Below are positions 33,880-44,879 of a stretch of 64,000 bases of DNA, in pieces. The position numbers and the translations under genes are program-made. The DNA is taken from the NCBI GenBank assembly GCA_951804985.1, contig OX638133.1, positions 51,322,791 to 51,386,790 of the forward strand, written 5' to 3'. The DNA comes from Dryomyza anilis. Its lineage: Eukaryota > Arthropoda > Insecta > Diptera > Dryomyzidae. The first letter of the stretch is position 1. Every line of letters begins with the position of its first letter. A model generated the notes under the pieces. It was not told the DNA's origin and made no database searches. It saw nothing but the letters and a program-made list of their open reading frames with translations.

Positions 33880-34649
33880 ACGTACCTCAAATTATGTGAG
33901 GGAGTACCGTACGTAACATCTTGCTCAAATTTCAACACCCTACGAATATTGGAAGACGGTGCTACACGGGCATATGCGTTGGCGATCACCGAACAAATCT
34001 TCAAAATTTGTATTGTTCTATCGCGATGATAACTATATGTAATGATAGTATAAATAAATTCAGTAAGTTACATATGGTCATTATGTCCTGAGTTTGTATA
34101 TGAAGGACATTAAGGACATGACAATATGAAATAATTTAATTAAATATTGCAACTGGTGTAAGAAAGTGGTATATCAAATTAACGGTAAATCATTAGATCT
34201 TTTGTTTATTATATAAAAACTATACATTATGAATATAATATTTTTAGTAAATTAGACATAAAATAAAAATCGAAACATTTTAGTTCTAAAAGCGCTATAT
34301 CTTTATTAATACTATACGAATTTCATTGTATTGTAATTCATTAGAAAGTAAATTGACGAGGTATATCAAAACATATACATTTTTTGTATCTTGTTTATTA
34401 GATATTGAAAGGTCCTTAATGTCCTTCATATACAAACTCAGGACATTACGACCATATGTAACTTACTGAATTTATGTATGCTATCATTACATATAGTTAT
34501 CATCGGGATATGTCAATACAAATTTTGAAGATTTGTTCGGAGATCGCCAATACATATGCCCGTGTAGCATTGTCTTCCAATAATCGTAGGGTGTTGACAT
34601 TTGGCCAAGATGTTACGAAGGGGACTCCCTCACACAATTTGAGGTACGT
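33880..34649. mobile_element. Duplicate of the foldback/MITE element between gag and pol
   Basis: Same ~250-bp inverted arms as 25,903-26,672. Its right arm supplies the first ~58 codons of the pol reading frame starting at 34,474. Confidence 0.75.
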
Positions 34650-35988
34650 TGACTTGTTGTTCAAAAAAAGGAAATTTGAACCACCCCAAATAAAAAGTAA
34701 TGTAGGGCCAAAGGAGTTAGGAATTGTAGATCAGACGTCGAAAGAGACTGTGGTCAAATTTACTACTCTATTTAACTTTCAAGAACTGGAGGAGGTAAAC
34801 AATGAATTAAAATATGAACTAAATGCAAAAGAAAATTGCATTATGTACAATTGGAATGGAGATTGTTCGAATTTATCTAATATAAGTGATGTTTTTATTG
34901 TAGTACCTTGCGAGGCAGCTAAAAATGGAAGACTTATTTTATTAGTAGACTCAGGAGCCGATGCCAGTTTAGTAAAAGAAAGTGCGATGACAAATTTTCC
35001 AGGCTTTAACAAAAATATTCAAAAGGATTTGAATGGAGCTTTTGGTGGGTGTGTTAGGACATTAGGAACCACCAAGGTCCAACACGGGACCATATGGTGC
35101 TTAAGTTTAATGCTACACGTTGTGACACTTGAACAAGGAGTACCAGCAGACGGAATAATCGAACGTGACAATTTATGGAATCGATCTATGATAAATGCGA
35201 TAGACAAAACAATAACGTTCTTTGATAAAGATAAAAATCACATTATAAAACTAACAATGAAAACACAGACAGAAATACAAAACATTTTTTACAATCAACA
35301 CATTAAAATTCAAGCGAGAACCGTGAAAATAGTATCATTAACTTTAAAAACAAAAATTCCAATCGTATTAATACATAAACAAGAAATTTCTCCAGGTGTA
35401 TATTTAGGCGAAAGCCTATTAAATTTTAGCAAAAATATAGTTTATGTTTCAATATTAAATGCTACAGAAAAGGAAATTCTAATAGACAACAAATTTAAAC
35501 CAAAATTTTCGAATTTTAATCAGTATAAAGAATCGGGTACCAAAAATTCTACAATAAATAGCGTAAATTCAGTAAATAAAACAAATAGAATTAACAGATT
35601 ATTTAGCGAAATTAAAATTGACGAAACTTTAAATAAAGACGAAATTACATCTTTACAAAATTTGTTTATTTCTTATCATGACGTTTTTCAATTAGATGGC
35701 GATGAATTACCATACACGCCAGCGCTTAAACATGAAATAACCACACAGTGGAACCAACCACCAAATAATCAGAAACAATATAAACTTCCACATACACAAG
35801 AAATTAATAGACAAGTAGTAAAAATGTTAGATGATGGCATTCACCTTGGAATTCACCTTCATTGTTAGTACGATACGGACGGTAACAAGAAATGTAGATT
35901 ATTAATAGATTTTCGTAAACTAAATGAAGTAACAATATAACAAGTATTTCCGATTCCTCGTATAGACGAGATACTAGATCAGCTAGGG
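34474..35988 (+). pseudogene. LTR-retrotransposon protease and start of reverse transcriptase, fused to MITE sequence
   Basis: The 464-residue open frame (34,474-35,868) starts inside the foldback element; residues 1 to ~58 are MITE-derived and the rest is pol. The aspartic protease motif LLVDSGADASLV lies near residue 156. The reverse transcriptase begins around GDELPYTPALKHEITT, reaches INRQVVKMLDDGI, then a stop; it resumes with CRLLIDFRKLNEVT at ~35,895 and another stop, until the hAT insertion at 35,989. No continuous enzyme can be made. Confidence 0.82.
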
Positions 35989-37678
35989 CAGGCATGTCAA
36001 ACTCATTTGGCATCACGGGCCGCATTGGCAACTCAAAAGATGAGGCGGGCCGCAATTGTGTACCATACAAAAAATTCGCTCGTTTTTTACATTTGGTTCT
36101 TCTGTTGTAAAATGAAATATAATGTTATGATGATAACAATTTCCATTGATCCTCGTTAAAAGCGCCGCAAGCGAAAATTTTGCAAAAAATGCTACGATTT
36201 TTGTCTGTTTGAAATATATCGAAAAAATTTTCGAATTTCTTTGATCCTGCCAAAAAGTATATTTCAAACACCAGAGACAATTTTGTAAAACAGATCTAAC
36301 AATCATCCAAAATTGTTGCAACTTTTTATGTCCGCAAAATCGTACGATATCTAATTAGGTCTTGTACCAATGTACAATGTACTAAAACTACAAAAATAGT
36401 TCAAAGCGACAAATGGGCGTTTTTTTTTTCGAAACTATAATAAAAATGATTCTGGATTGATATTGCATCAAATAGTTCAAATATATAGAGATATATTTCA
36501 AAAATATTGCGATGTGAAAATGGTTCAAATATCCTAACATAAAATTTTACTCTACTAAAATTACGAAAATTTAAAAATTAGCAACGAGATTGAATTTTTG
36601 TTATCCAAGTTAGTTTGAGAAAACTTCGAGGCATAAATAACATGGCAGACTTCTTTTTTTTTTAAATATCGTATATAAATTTGAAATTTATTTAAAATTG
36701 AAAAGGGTTTCTTTTTATGCACAACTAATTTAAATTGCAAGGGCAATCCATTGATTAGAGATGTATCGATTTAGGAGTTATAACAAAGTTTATTTTATTA
36801 TCCTTAAAATGAGGTTTCAGCATTGTACGGTCAAGAGTTTTATTCTACAACCACAAAAAGTGATTATTGATTAATTTTTTGAAACTTTGGACCACTGTAT
36901 CTCTGGAGAAGATGAGTCTGGAACTCTGATAGATTTGGTGTGAAATGTCTCTAAACAAAAAGTTTTACTTACTAAAAAAAATGTTAAAATGAATACAATT
37001 CCAATTTTTACAATGAAAGACTCTTGTCTACAAATTTTTGATTTTTGTTTTATTTTTATTGCGCCTTTATTTGATACTGGAGCTAATTCCGAAAATGGTT
37101 TTGTTAAATAGGGTCTAGTTTTTAAGATTTTTAAGTTTTAATTATTTTTCTCTTTTTATTTTTAATAGTCGAACCAAAAATAATAATGTATTTATCATTT
37201 CGATGTTAGACGTACTTTTGTACTATGCGCTACTATATATTTTTTATAAATACCGGTTAAATATAGCCAAAGGAAATTCAAAACTTTACATTAATTTTAA
37301 AATGTTATGAATAAAAAACAATATTACTTGATGAAAAAAAGATAAACATTATTGTTATGCCATTTGTTCAACTCCATGTATAATATATAAAAGGAAAATA
37401 ATGAAAATAAATTAAGACTCGAGTCTCAATTTCTCATTATTAAATTTTGGAAATTATAAAAATATTGATTTTTTTAAATAAATTAATAAATTTTTAACCA
37501 AGAATAAATGGTAATCTTGGTTATGCCTCCGTTATTTAATATAATAATCATTTTAACTCCTGAAAATAAAATATTTTTAAAAATTTTCAATTCTTAAAAA
37601 TATATTTTTCCAATATTATTTATAAAGTCTTCGCGGGCCGCAGAGATATGTTGGCGGGCCGCGTGTTTGACATGCCTG
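35989..37678. mobile_element. 1,690-bp non-autonomous hAT element with 8-bp target duplication
   Basis: Ends are CAGGCATGTCAAAC and its exact complement GTTTGACATGCCTG. AGCTAGGG precedes the left end (35,981-35,988) and follows the right end (37,679-37,686), an 8-bp target duplication as expected for hAT elements. Subterminal GCGGGCCGC blocks lie at both ends. The interior is AT-rich without a transposase frame. It splits the reverse transcriptase between DQL and GHSRYFSTLDLASGYH. Confidence 0.9.
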
Positions 37679-37686
37679 AGCTAGGG

Positions 37687-38890
37687 CATAGTAGATATTT
37701 TTCTACTTTAGATTTAGCAAGTGGTTATCATCAGGTCTTAGTAGGTGAAAGAGATAAAGAAAAAACTGCTTTCAGTACGGGACTTGGACATTTTGAATTT
37801 AATAGAATGCCATTTGGTTTAACAGGTGCACCAGCTATTTTTCAAAGAATAATGAACCACATATTAACAGTGGTATCGATTGTTTTGTGGTATCGATTGT
37901 TTTGTGTATCTCGATGACATGGAAAAAATGTAAGCGAACATGAGCATAGATTAAGTAAAGTATTACAGAAATTAAGGGAACATAATTTAAAATTAAATAC
38001 CGAAAAATGTCAGTTTTTGCGTCTCGAAGTTGTATATTTAGGACATAAATGTTCGGAACTAGGTGCGCTGCCAAACCCCTCTAAGGTCGAATGCGTAAAA
38101 AATATGCCGGTGCCAAGAAATAGAAAAGAAGTACAAGCATTTTTGGGATTAATTAATTATTACAGAAAATTCATAGGCAATATGGCCAAAATATCATTAG
38201 TAATTAATAATTTACTTAGAAACGACGTTAAATTTACATGCACAGACGATTGTCAAAATCATTTATTAAATTGAAAGAATCAATAATTTCATCACCAATT
38301 CTCTCATATCCAGATTTTACGAAAACTTTTTTACTTACAACTTATGCAAGTAATGAAGCAATAGGCGCGGTACTGTCGCAAGCGAAGTTGGAAGCGATAG
38401 ACCAATCGCATTTGCAAGCAGGGCATTAAATGGGGCCGAAAAACGATACTCCACCATTGAAAAAGAATTTTTAGCTATTGTTTGGGCAACCAAGAATTTT
38501 AGAGAATACCTATTAGGGTGACCATTCATAATTTTTACAGATCATCAGCCCCTAACAAGTATTTCAAACTTAAAATATCAGACATCACGCCTTGCGCGTT
38601 TCCGACACAAATTGTCAGAATACGATTTTGAAATAATTTACAAACTAGGTAAAAAGAATTTGAACGCGGATGCTTTAAGCAGAATACCATATATACAACC
38701 TGATAATATTACAGCAGTACAAACACGTTCTAAAACTACACAAAATAAATTAGATCAACAAATTACAAAAACAAAACCCCAAATTAGTACACCGGTCGTA
38801 GAGAAAACAATTACAGATGCAAATAACGAAACAAATTCTGCATACTTATTAACTGATCCAGAAGAGATTAACGGTAATAAAAGATTTTCA
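37687..38890 (+). pseudogene. LTR-retrotransposon reverse transcriptase and RNase H, broken
   Basis: RT motifs: FSTLDLASGYHQ, FNRMPFGLTGAPAIFQR (37,648-37,917), then VYLDD in a shifted frame near 37,903. A tandem copy of GTGGTATCGATTGTTTTGT at 37,869-37,905 causes that shift. The connection domain follows (YLGHKCSE, FLGLINYYRKFIGNMAKI). RNase H pieces ([59 protein letters not shown]) lie at 38,320-38,690 in different frames; the first Asp of the RNase H site appears as Thr-Tyr. Expected activity would be DNA synthesis from the element's RNA; it is not functional. Confidence 0.85.
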
Positions 38891-39880
38891 TGATTCCGCA
38901 TTAGGAGGCCATCAGGGCGCAGTAAAAACATATTTTAGAATTAGAAGACAATTTAAGTGGAAAGGTATGCAGAAATAAATAAAAGATTACGTTAAAAATT
39001 GTTCAAAATGCCAAGTAAATAAAAGTTCTAGGCTTACTAAAATGCCAATGGTCCTAACGGGTACGCCAGTGAGACCATTTGATAAAGTATACATGGATCT
39101 TGTAGGAATTTTACCAGCAACTATCTCTGGGAATAAATATATATTAACTTTTCAAGATGATTTTTCAAAATATATGTGTTGCGTAGATATACCGGACGCA
39201 GAAGCAAGCACAGCAGCGAAAGCATTTTACGACGAAATAATTACGCGCTTAAATATTTTAAAAGTGTTAGTTACCAACAATGGTTTAAATTTCGTCTCAA
39301 AACTTTTTTCAGATACATGTAAATTGTTAGGAATTACAAAGTTACATATTACGCCATATCATCCACAAGCTAATGGATCTTTGGAAAGAAGCCATCGACC
39401 GTTAGCAGAATATTTGCGAAGTTTTGCAAAAGAAGATGGGTCAAACTGGGACTAATGGTTAAATTCGGCAATGCACGTGCACAATAACACAGTGCATATG
39501 TCAACAGGGCAAACGCCCTACCGTAATTTATATGGGTTTGATTTTAATATGCCCACCAATTTAAAACGTAAATGTTCACCAGTTTATAATACTGATGATT
39601 ACAACAAATTATTAAAATATCAGATTCAACGCACACACGAAATCGTGAGACAAAATCAATATAAAGCAAAAGAAAAATCTTAACAATGCTATGATAGCGC
39701 ATTACACCCAAAAATATTTAAAGTAGGCGATAAACTATTATTGAAAAATCAAAATAGAAAGAATATATTTTCTCCTATATGGGTAGGACCCTATGAGGTA
39801 GTTTTGATAGTAAGTCCTGTAGTAAGTTCGATTTCTATCAAAGGAAAATGTAAACAATTTCATAACAACTTATTAAAATA
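38891..39880 (+). pseudogene. LTR-retrotransposon integrase, with altered catalytic residue and stops
   Basis: A zinc-binding N-terminus (GGHQGAVKTYF and CSKCQVNK) near 38,905-39,020 has a stop. The core at 39,042-39,455 has YMDLVGIL, then LVTNNGLNF where TDNG is usual (the catalytic Asp reads Asn), and ANGSLERSH with the Glu. The next frame (39,471-39,683) has NTVHMSTGQTPYRNLYG. A GPY/F-type region (PIWVGPYEVV) lies near 39,775-39,810. Stops at 39,454 and 39,682 separate the parts. Confidence 0.82.
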
Positions 39881-41890
39881 ATATAACTTTGAAGTTATGC
39901 ACAATAAAATAAAGATGATCATAACATGTAATGTAGATCATGTTAAAATGAAATGCATACTATTGCAAACAACAATATAAGTTAAAGAAATAACACGTTA
40001 ATAATATTTTTTTTTAGGAATATGTTTTTAAATCTAAAATAAGAGCATGAGGGAATAGCTACGTATTAATTTTAAAAAATGTACTAAAAAATGTATAAAG
40101 GTGAAATTAGATAAAGGAATAAAGTGATTTACAAGATTGTATTAGATACTGCATAAACAAAAATTTCAGTACTAATTAGCAAAATAAATAAAATATACAT
40201 TGTCACTATATGTGAGATAGGTCAGTACCTCAATTTCATTGTCAAAGGCATTGTCAATCGAAACAAACGACAGAAAGATAGTTGTATTTTAAATATAGAT
40301 AGACGCAAGCGGAGCACAAACTGAAGGGGAGCTTATGTATATAAGAGATAAAATGCAATACAGCGTTTTACTTGTAGGAACCACTGCACTAATGGACTGA
40401 AAATGAAACGAGATACGTTAATTCAGCGACAAAAACAAACTAACAAACTTTTTAAACAAGATAATTTAACGGTCATAAAAAAAAATAAATGTACATATTA
40501 AATGTACCAAAGTTGTTATGCAATAGAAAGATTGAAAATATTATCATATATCAAGCATAATTAAATTCATAAATTAGTGCAAGAATAAATAGCTAAGTAT
40601 TTTTGAAAATTATAATTGACCATTATAATTAAGTATGAAGTTATAGTAAACAATACAAAGTAATAAGTATTTGAATAATAATCCTGAGTCTGGAAATGCA
40701 CTTCAACCACGACGAAGCACACGAAGAAGTAAAACATGCACGAATAAGAAGAACAAGAAATCCACCAAATAATAAAAATCGACGCAAAAGACACTATGTT
40801 TAAATTTTAATTGCCAAAGGAGGTCGTTTAATTTTGTTGGGAAAAGGTCTGAAATGGTAATGTGATGTAATGAAGTACAAAAGATAAAACGACATGTGAG
40901 AGTTATGGCGCGGACGACAATAATTAGACATCATTACATGTTAAATTAAGAGAAAGGAGCTACACTATGGATATGGAGGTAGAAGTTTGACAAATCAGCA
41001 AAGAAAGTTGCGACTATTTCACCATAATAAAGCAACAACATTTTACATCTTATATATATTAAATAAAAATGGCAATTTTATCGCTCAAAGAACACGCTAA
41101 CATTATGTAAATAAGTTGAAGGAGCTATTCCATATACACTTATTTAACTGTCAATGCAAACCTGATTGAAAAAATAAAGTTTACAAATCAACAAAGTTAC
41201 CACAATTATACAAAATCAACAAAGTTTCAAATATTATGCTAAAATTTCTTCAACAAAAGAACATAATTTCTTAAAAATGTTTGGATAAGACGAAAATTAA
41301 TAACATTAAGACCCAAAAATATACGTATTCAAATATTGTTACAACAAGTGAAATATAATAGAAAAAGAACGTCAAACTTAAACAACAACCTCCACGTACA
41401 ATTGAAAGATGACAATTACTGAAGATGGCAATTCCGCTAGAAAAACTATTTAGAAGAAGAAAATTTCTCAAAACATTTAAAGAAGAGAAATATTAATATT
41501 CAGAAATATAAAATTACAAAATTACCAATTTTAGTATCTGCTCTTAACAAAATACGATTCAATTTGACTAAAAAAAAAAACAACGCAACTTAGAAGGACA
41601 TAAAATTTAAAAAAAAAGTTCAGAAAATCAAGACGAAAGATGAAAATAAACGGTGATAACAATGTTTGTCGAAAGGGGTAGTGACAGCAACAAATAAAAC
41701 GCAGCCGACATAAGCACTTAAGTAGAAAGTTACAGGACCAGCAGAACAGTACCAGCAGCAGTTTTGTTTTTCTATGTTTTAAAATTAGTAGAAAATGCAA
41801 TTTTGTTTATGTAAGTAAAGAAAAATTTGGAAAAACATAAAAAATTTAAAAAGTATAATAAAAGAAATATTATAAAAAATATATATATAT
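39881..41890. other. 3' region of the LTR element, no recognisable env
   Basis: About 2 kb of AT-rich sequence between integrase and the Penelope fragment. An env gene would be expected here in env-bearing relatives, but no frame with a signal peptide, fusion or transmembrane pattern is seen. A short basic stretch (QPRRSTRRSKTCTNK, about 40,700-40,750) is the only protein-like piece; its origin is unclear. Minus-strand frames at 40,567-40,794, 41,271-41,471 and 41,531-41,800 look like composition artefacts. Confidence 0.5.
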
Positions 41891-42590
41891 TAAGTTATTT
41901 GTTTTACGGGCTCAAGGTCCAATTGAAAATACTCTTTATATGTATTTTAATTTTTATTTTGTCCAATATTTCGGCCTTCATCGAAAGCCATCTTCAGGGA
42001 CTCTGTCAAAGATGTTAACATATTAATCAACTTATTATAAATTTTACACAACAGATTTATAAACTTACAGAAATTTTAAACAAACATATATTATTACATA
42101 TAACATATACTTTAAATAAAATATTCCACAGTTTTTGACGAATACGACAATTAACAACTTGTCATTGCACCGTCTGAGTCTTCACTGATAATTTTTGGTT
42201 CTTTGTTTCCTAACTAAGTGTCTGTATTAATGCGCGCATTTTTCCGTGTCCGTGGAGCATTTCCAGAGTGTACCTTCGGAAGTAGTTCGGCTCCTGTTGT
42301 AAAACGTTAACGTTTTCGAAGTCTGGAGAGTGTCCGAGTTTTCCACAATGAGCGGCTAGTGCTGTTTTCTGCTCTATCGGTTTGCCTTGTAGTTTGTGAT
42401 CAGATTTATGCAAAGAAATTCTTGTCCTAAGTTTGTTCTTTGTCGTCCCAACATATGTTTTATTACATATATTGGACCCATCACCTTTGCATCGAATTCT
42501 ATATATCAAGTTAGCTTTATCAAAATTGTCTGTCTTGGTAAATAAAGAGTATTTTCAATTGGACCTTGAGCCCGTAAAACAAATAACTTA
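41891..42590 (-). mobile_element. Penelope-like retroelement 3' fragment flanked by 48-bp inverted repeats
   Basis: A perfect 48-bp inverted repeat (41,891-41,938 and 42,543-42,590; outer end TAAGTTATTTGTTTTACGGG) encloses the C-terminal GIY-YIG nuclease region and 3' tail of a Penelope-like element on the minus strand. The reverse transcriptase is absent, so it is a 5'-truncated insertion. Inverted terminal pieces are known in Penelope copies. Confidence 0.8.
42210..42542 (-). pseudogene. GIY-YIG endonuclease domain of a Penelope-like element (fragment)
   Basis: The frame begins at the inverted repeat edge and contains LIYRIRCKGDGSN, NKTYVGTTKNKLRTR, HKSDHKLQGK, QKTALAAHCGKLGHSPDF and YFRRYTLEMLHGH. 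These match the GIY-YIG nuclease at the C-terminus of Penelope polyproteins, which nicks the target. The domain itself is uninterrupted from ~42,542 to the stop at 42,210, but without the reverse transcriptase and natural start it is a relic. Confidence 0.8.
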
Positions 42591-42827
42591 ATATTCATAA
42601 GAGGTCGTTAAAAATTAATACAAAAAATATATTTATTCAACAAACATTAATATTGCGACCATTAAGTATAATTATGTGAGAACGAAGACAAACAATTATT
42701 TTGTATTGAAAAAGTTGATATAATTTACATTTAAATATTTAAATTTAATTTAAGAAGCATATTGGAATATTAATGATGTAAAAGAAAAAACTATTATTCT
42801 TTTTAATAATAATTTTTTTCTTAAAAT

Positions 42828-42840
42828 AAGGGGGGAAGAA
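42828..42840 (+). promoter_or_regulatory. Polypurine tract of the LTR retrotransposon
   Basis: AAGGGGGGAAGAA directly precedes the 3' LTR start TGTTGTGAATC. Such a tract primes plus-strand DNA synthesis. Confidence 0.8.
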
Positions 42841-43562
42841 TGTTGTGAATCAGAAACGTTTTTTTATGTATTTAAGAAAGTCTGCACATAACCAGTACGC
42901 ACATAAAGTTCAAATCTAAAAGCACAATAGCAGATGCATGTTAACTTAACATAAAGACGTAACTGGAACAAGTGCAGGAGATAAAATTAAGTTTCAGGAG
43001 ATAAAATTAAGTCTGCTTAAAAGCAACACAAAATGCATTGGTTGCAATTTGATCCGAGACACACGCTAGCTAGTGTGCCGTCTGTTTAAAAGCAACAACA
43101 AAAGCATTGGTTGTAATTTAAGTCAAGACTAACGCCAACATGGGAACCAATTAAGAATTTAGCACATTGAAATTTTCTCACAGTTAATGATTTCACAACA
43201 TTAGTAATATCCGATGTGGGGTTCAGGAGTTTTAGTAATAGTTGAGTTTTAGGAACTTAGTATAAGCAAGGGTTCGTGAGTCGCACGATACCGAGGTGAT
43301 GAGTAGAGGTTAAGTTTAGATTTTAAGCATTATGATTTTAACTACCGTAGACTGCAGACATGTTTCTTTTATAAGTAAAACTTCCATTAAATAAAAGTAT
43401 GTCTTAGAAGCAAAGACTTGTATTAATTATTTCATGATAGTAAAAATGGAACTTCAACGTTGGACATTCTCTGGTAGGACATCATGTTATTCATTCATTC
43501 AATTATACATGGAATGTTGCGACATTTGGCCTCACGCCAAAGCAACCGACATTTTAATCACA
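42841..43562 (+). repeat. 3' LTR of the LTR retrotransposon
   Basis: About 722 bp, TGTTGTGAATC to TTTTAATCACA. It differs from the 5' LTR at scattered positions and by a local rearrangement near 42,975-43,015 where AGGAGATAAAATTAAGT occurs twice. The divergence shows the insertion is not recent. Sequence just outside it (ACATTTGGCGCAGCCGC) looks like a primer binding site. Confidence 0.83.
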
Positions 43563-44083
43563 ACATTTGGCGCAGCCGCTTGAAGCAACATTCCGTTTTA
43601 TAAAGTTACCAGTAAAAACCATCTAGCTAGCTGAAAATTTGTTTGAAAATTTGAATGAAAATATTTTATATTTAAATATTATAGACATTCCTAAATATTT
43701 GAATATCAAAAATTCCAAGAAAATTGTAAAAATTTATTGTGAAACAGTAGAACCCATTTTGTAATGCAAAACTTTTCTTTGATATTTTCAGATTTAGAAA
43801 AAAAATTAACAACATTTACCGATTAGATTTGAAGTTATATAATTTCGTACACCATAAAATTCTTTGGATTCTTTTCAAAAAATAAAAAAATCACGCGATA
43901 CAATTTAATCAAATTACTTTTTTTTGCAACTTTATATATTTTTAAAATTGAATCACAGTTCTGTTTAATTATTTTTTTTTTATTTTTTTTAAATCATTTA
44001 TGTATTTTTGAAATCTCTGATTACACTTTTAATAAATTTTAAAATTAACTTTCCGACTTTTTCTTTAACATTTTTATTTATTA
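43563..44083. other. AT-rich stretch after the 3' LTR, nothing recognised beyond the PBS-like start
   Basis: Apart from the first ~17 bp, which resemble a primer binding site, no match to the leader of the LTR element and no gene were seen. Confidence 0.5.
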
Positions 44084-44759
44084 TACCCTACACTAAGAGT
44101 GAAAGGGTATATTCAGTTTAGTTTGTAACACCCAGAAGGAAGAATCTCCGGTATGGAAAAGTATATATATTCTCGATCAGCATGATCTCCTGAGTCGATT
44201 TATCGATGTCCGTCTGTCCGTCTCTCTGTCCGTCTGTCTGTTGAAATCCCTACTACTTTTAAAATTGAAGAGCTAGATAAATGAAACTTATAACTTAGAT
44301 TACTAATATACCTACGCTGTATTGGCGAGATCGGTCCATTGTGACCTATGATCCGACCACTTATGTTCAAATACCTCATATAAAATGTACATATAAAGAT
44401 CAATTTTTATGTATACGTGCTTAGGTAAACTTTTTTATCAAATATATATTGACATCATGCTCAAATACATGATAATAATGTTTTCCGGCGAAAAAACTTG
44501 TGGTTCACAAAAAAAAAATCTAAATTCGGTACACCTACCCATTTGTAAATATGGGTGTCAAATGAATGGAAATTCTTCAGCGATTGAATGTTTGTAGTTA
44601 TTTTTAGGATTCGTATACCCTGGTGACCTATATATCACTTTGAATGGTAACCACACATATGTGTAGGGTATTTATAGTCGGCTTAGACCGACTATAATTT
44701 TGATAATTCTAACTATCTAACCTACTTTAAAATTTTCCATGTGATCTAACCTTCCCAAC
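44084..44759 (-). repeat. Dispersed GTTGGGAAGG...GGGTA repeat, copy 2
   Basis: Reverse orientation relative to copy 1 at 6,631-7,281, and closely similar, including the TATAGTCGG hairpin (about 44,675-44,700), the GACGGACAGAC run and the TACCCTACACTAAGAGTG end. Target duplications are not clear here. Confidence 0.75.
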
Positions 44760-44879
44760 TGCTTAAAATTATATTAATAACTGAAAAATTGTATTTAATC
44801 AGGCGTTAAAATTATTGTTATGTATTGTTGTGCATTTTTGCGCAGCGTCATGTATCCAATTTAACATGCCATATCAGAA

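Larger units (their letters stand above)
26797..34773. repeat. Second unit of the 7.97-kb direct tandem duplication
   Basis: Near-identical to 18,828-26,796. From 34,774 the sequence continues as LTR-retrotransposon pol, showing that this unit keeps the original right-hand junction while the first keeps the original left-hand one. The duplication is younger than all elements it contains. An assembly artefact is possible, though the small differences argue for two real copies or two haplotypes. Confidence 0.9.
30956..43562 (+). mobile_element. 17.6/gypsy-like LTR retrotransposon, dead and heavily invaded
   Basis: 5' LTR (30,956-31,679), leader, gag, protease, reverse transcriptase, RNase H, integrase, an unrecognised 3' region, a polypurine tract and a 3' LTR (42,841-43,562). 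Insertions: 704-bp MITE, 770-bp foldback element, 1,690-bp hAT element and 700-bp Penelope fragment. Many stops and shifts are present. No env gene could be recognised. The TGGCGCAG-type primer site suggests the 17.6/297 branch; that is inference. Confidence 0.85.

Noticed and set aside
18828..34773. Direct repeats as a CRISPR or satellite array
   Set aside because: There are only two large units, made of ordinary transposon sequence.
39881..41890. Possible env gene of the LTR retrotransposon
   Set aside because: No frame shows a signal peptide, furin-like site or transmembrane segment in a sensible order; the open frames follow AT-rich composition.
41945..42000. Hammerhead-ribozyme-like core in the Penelope tail (GATGAAGGCCGAAA on the minus strand)
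   Set aside because: Penelope elements can encode hammerhead motifs, but the conserved CUGAUGA start reads UCGAUGA and no convincing helix II could be drawn.
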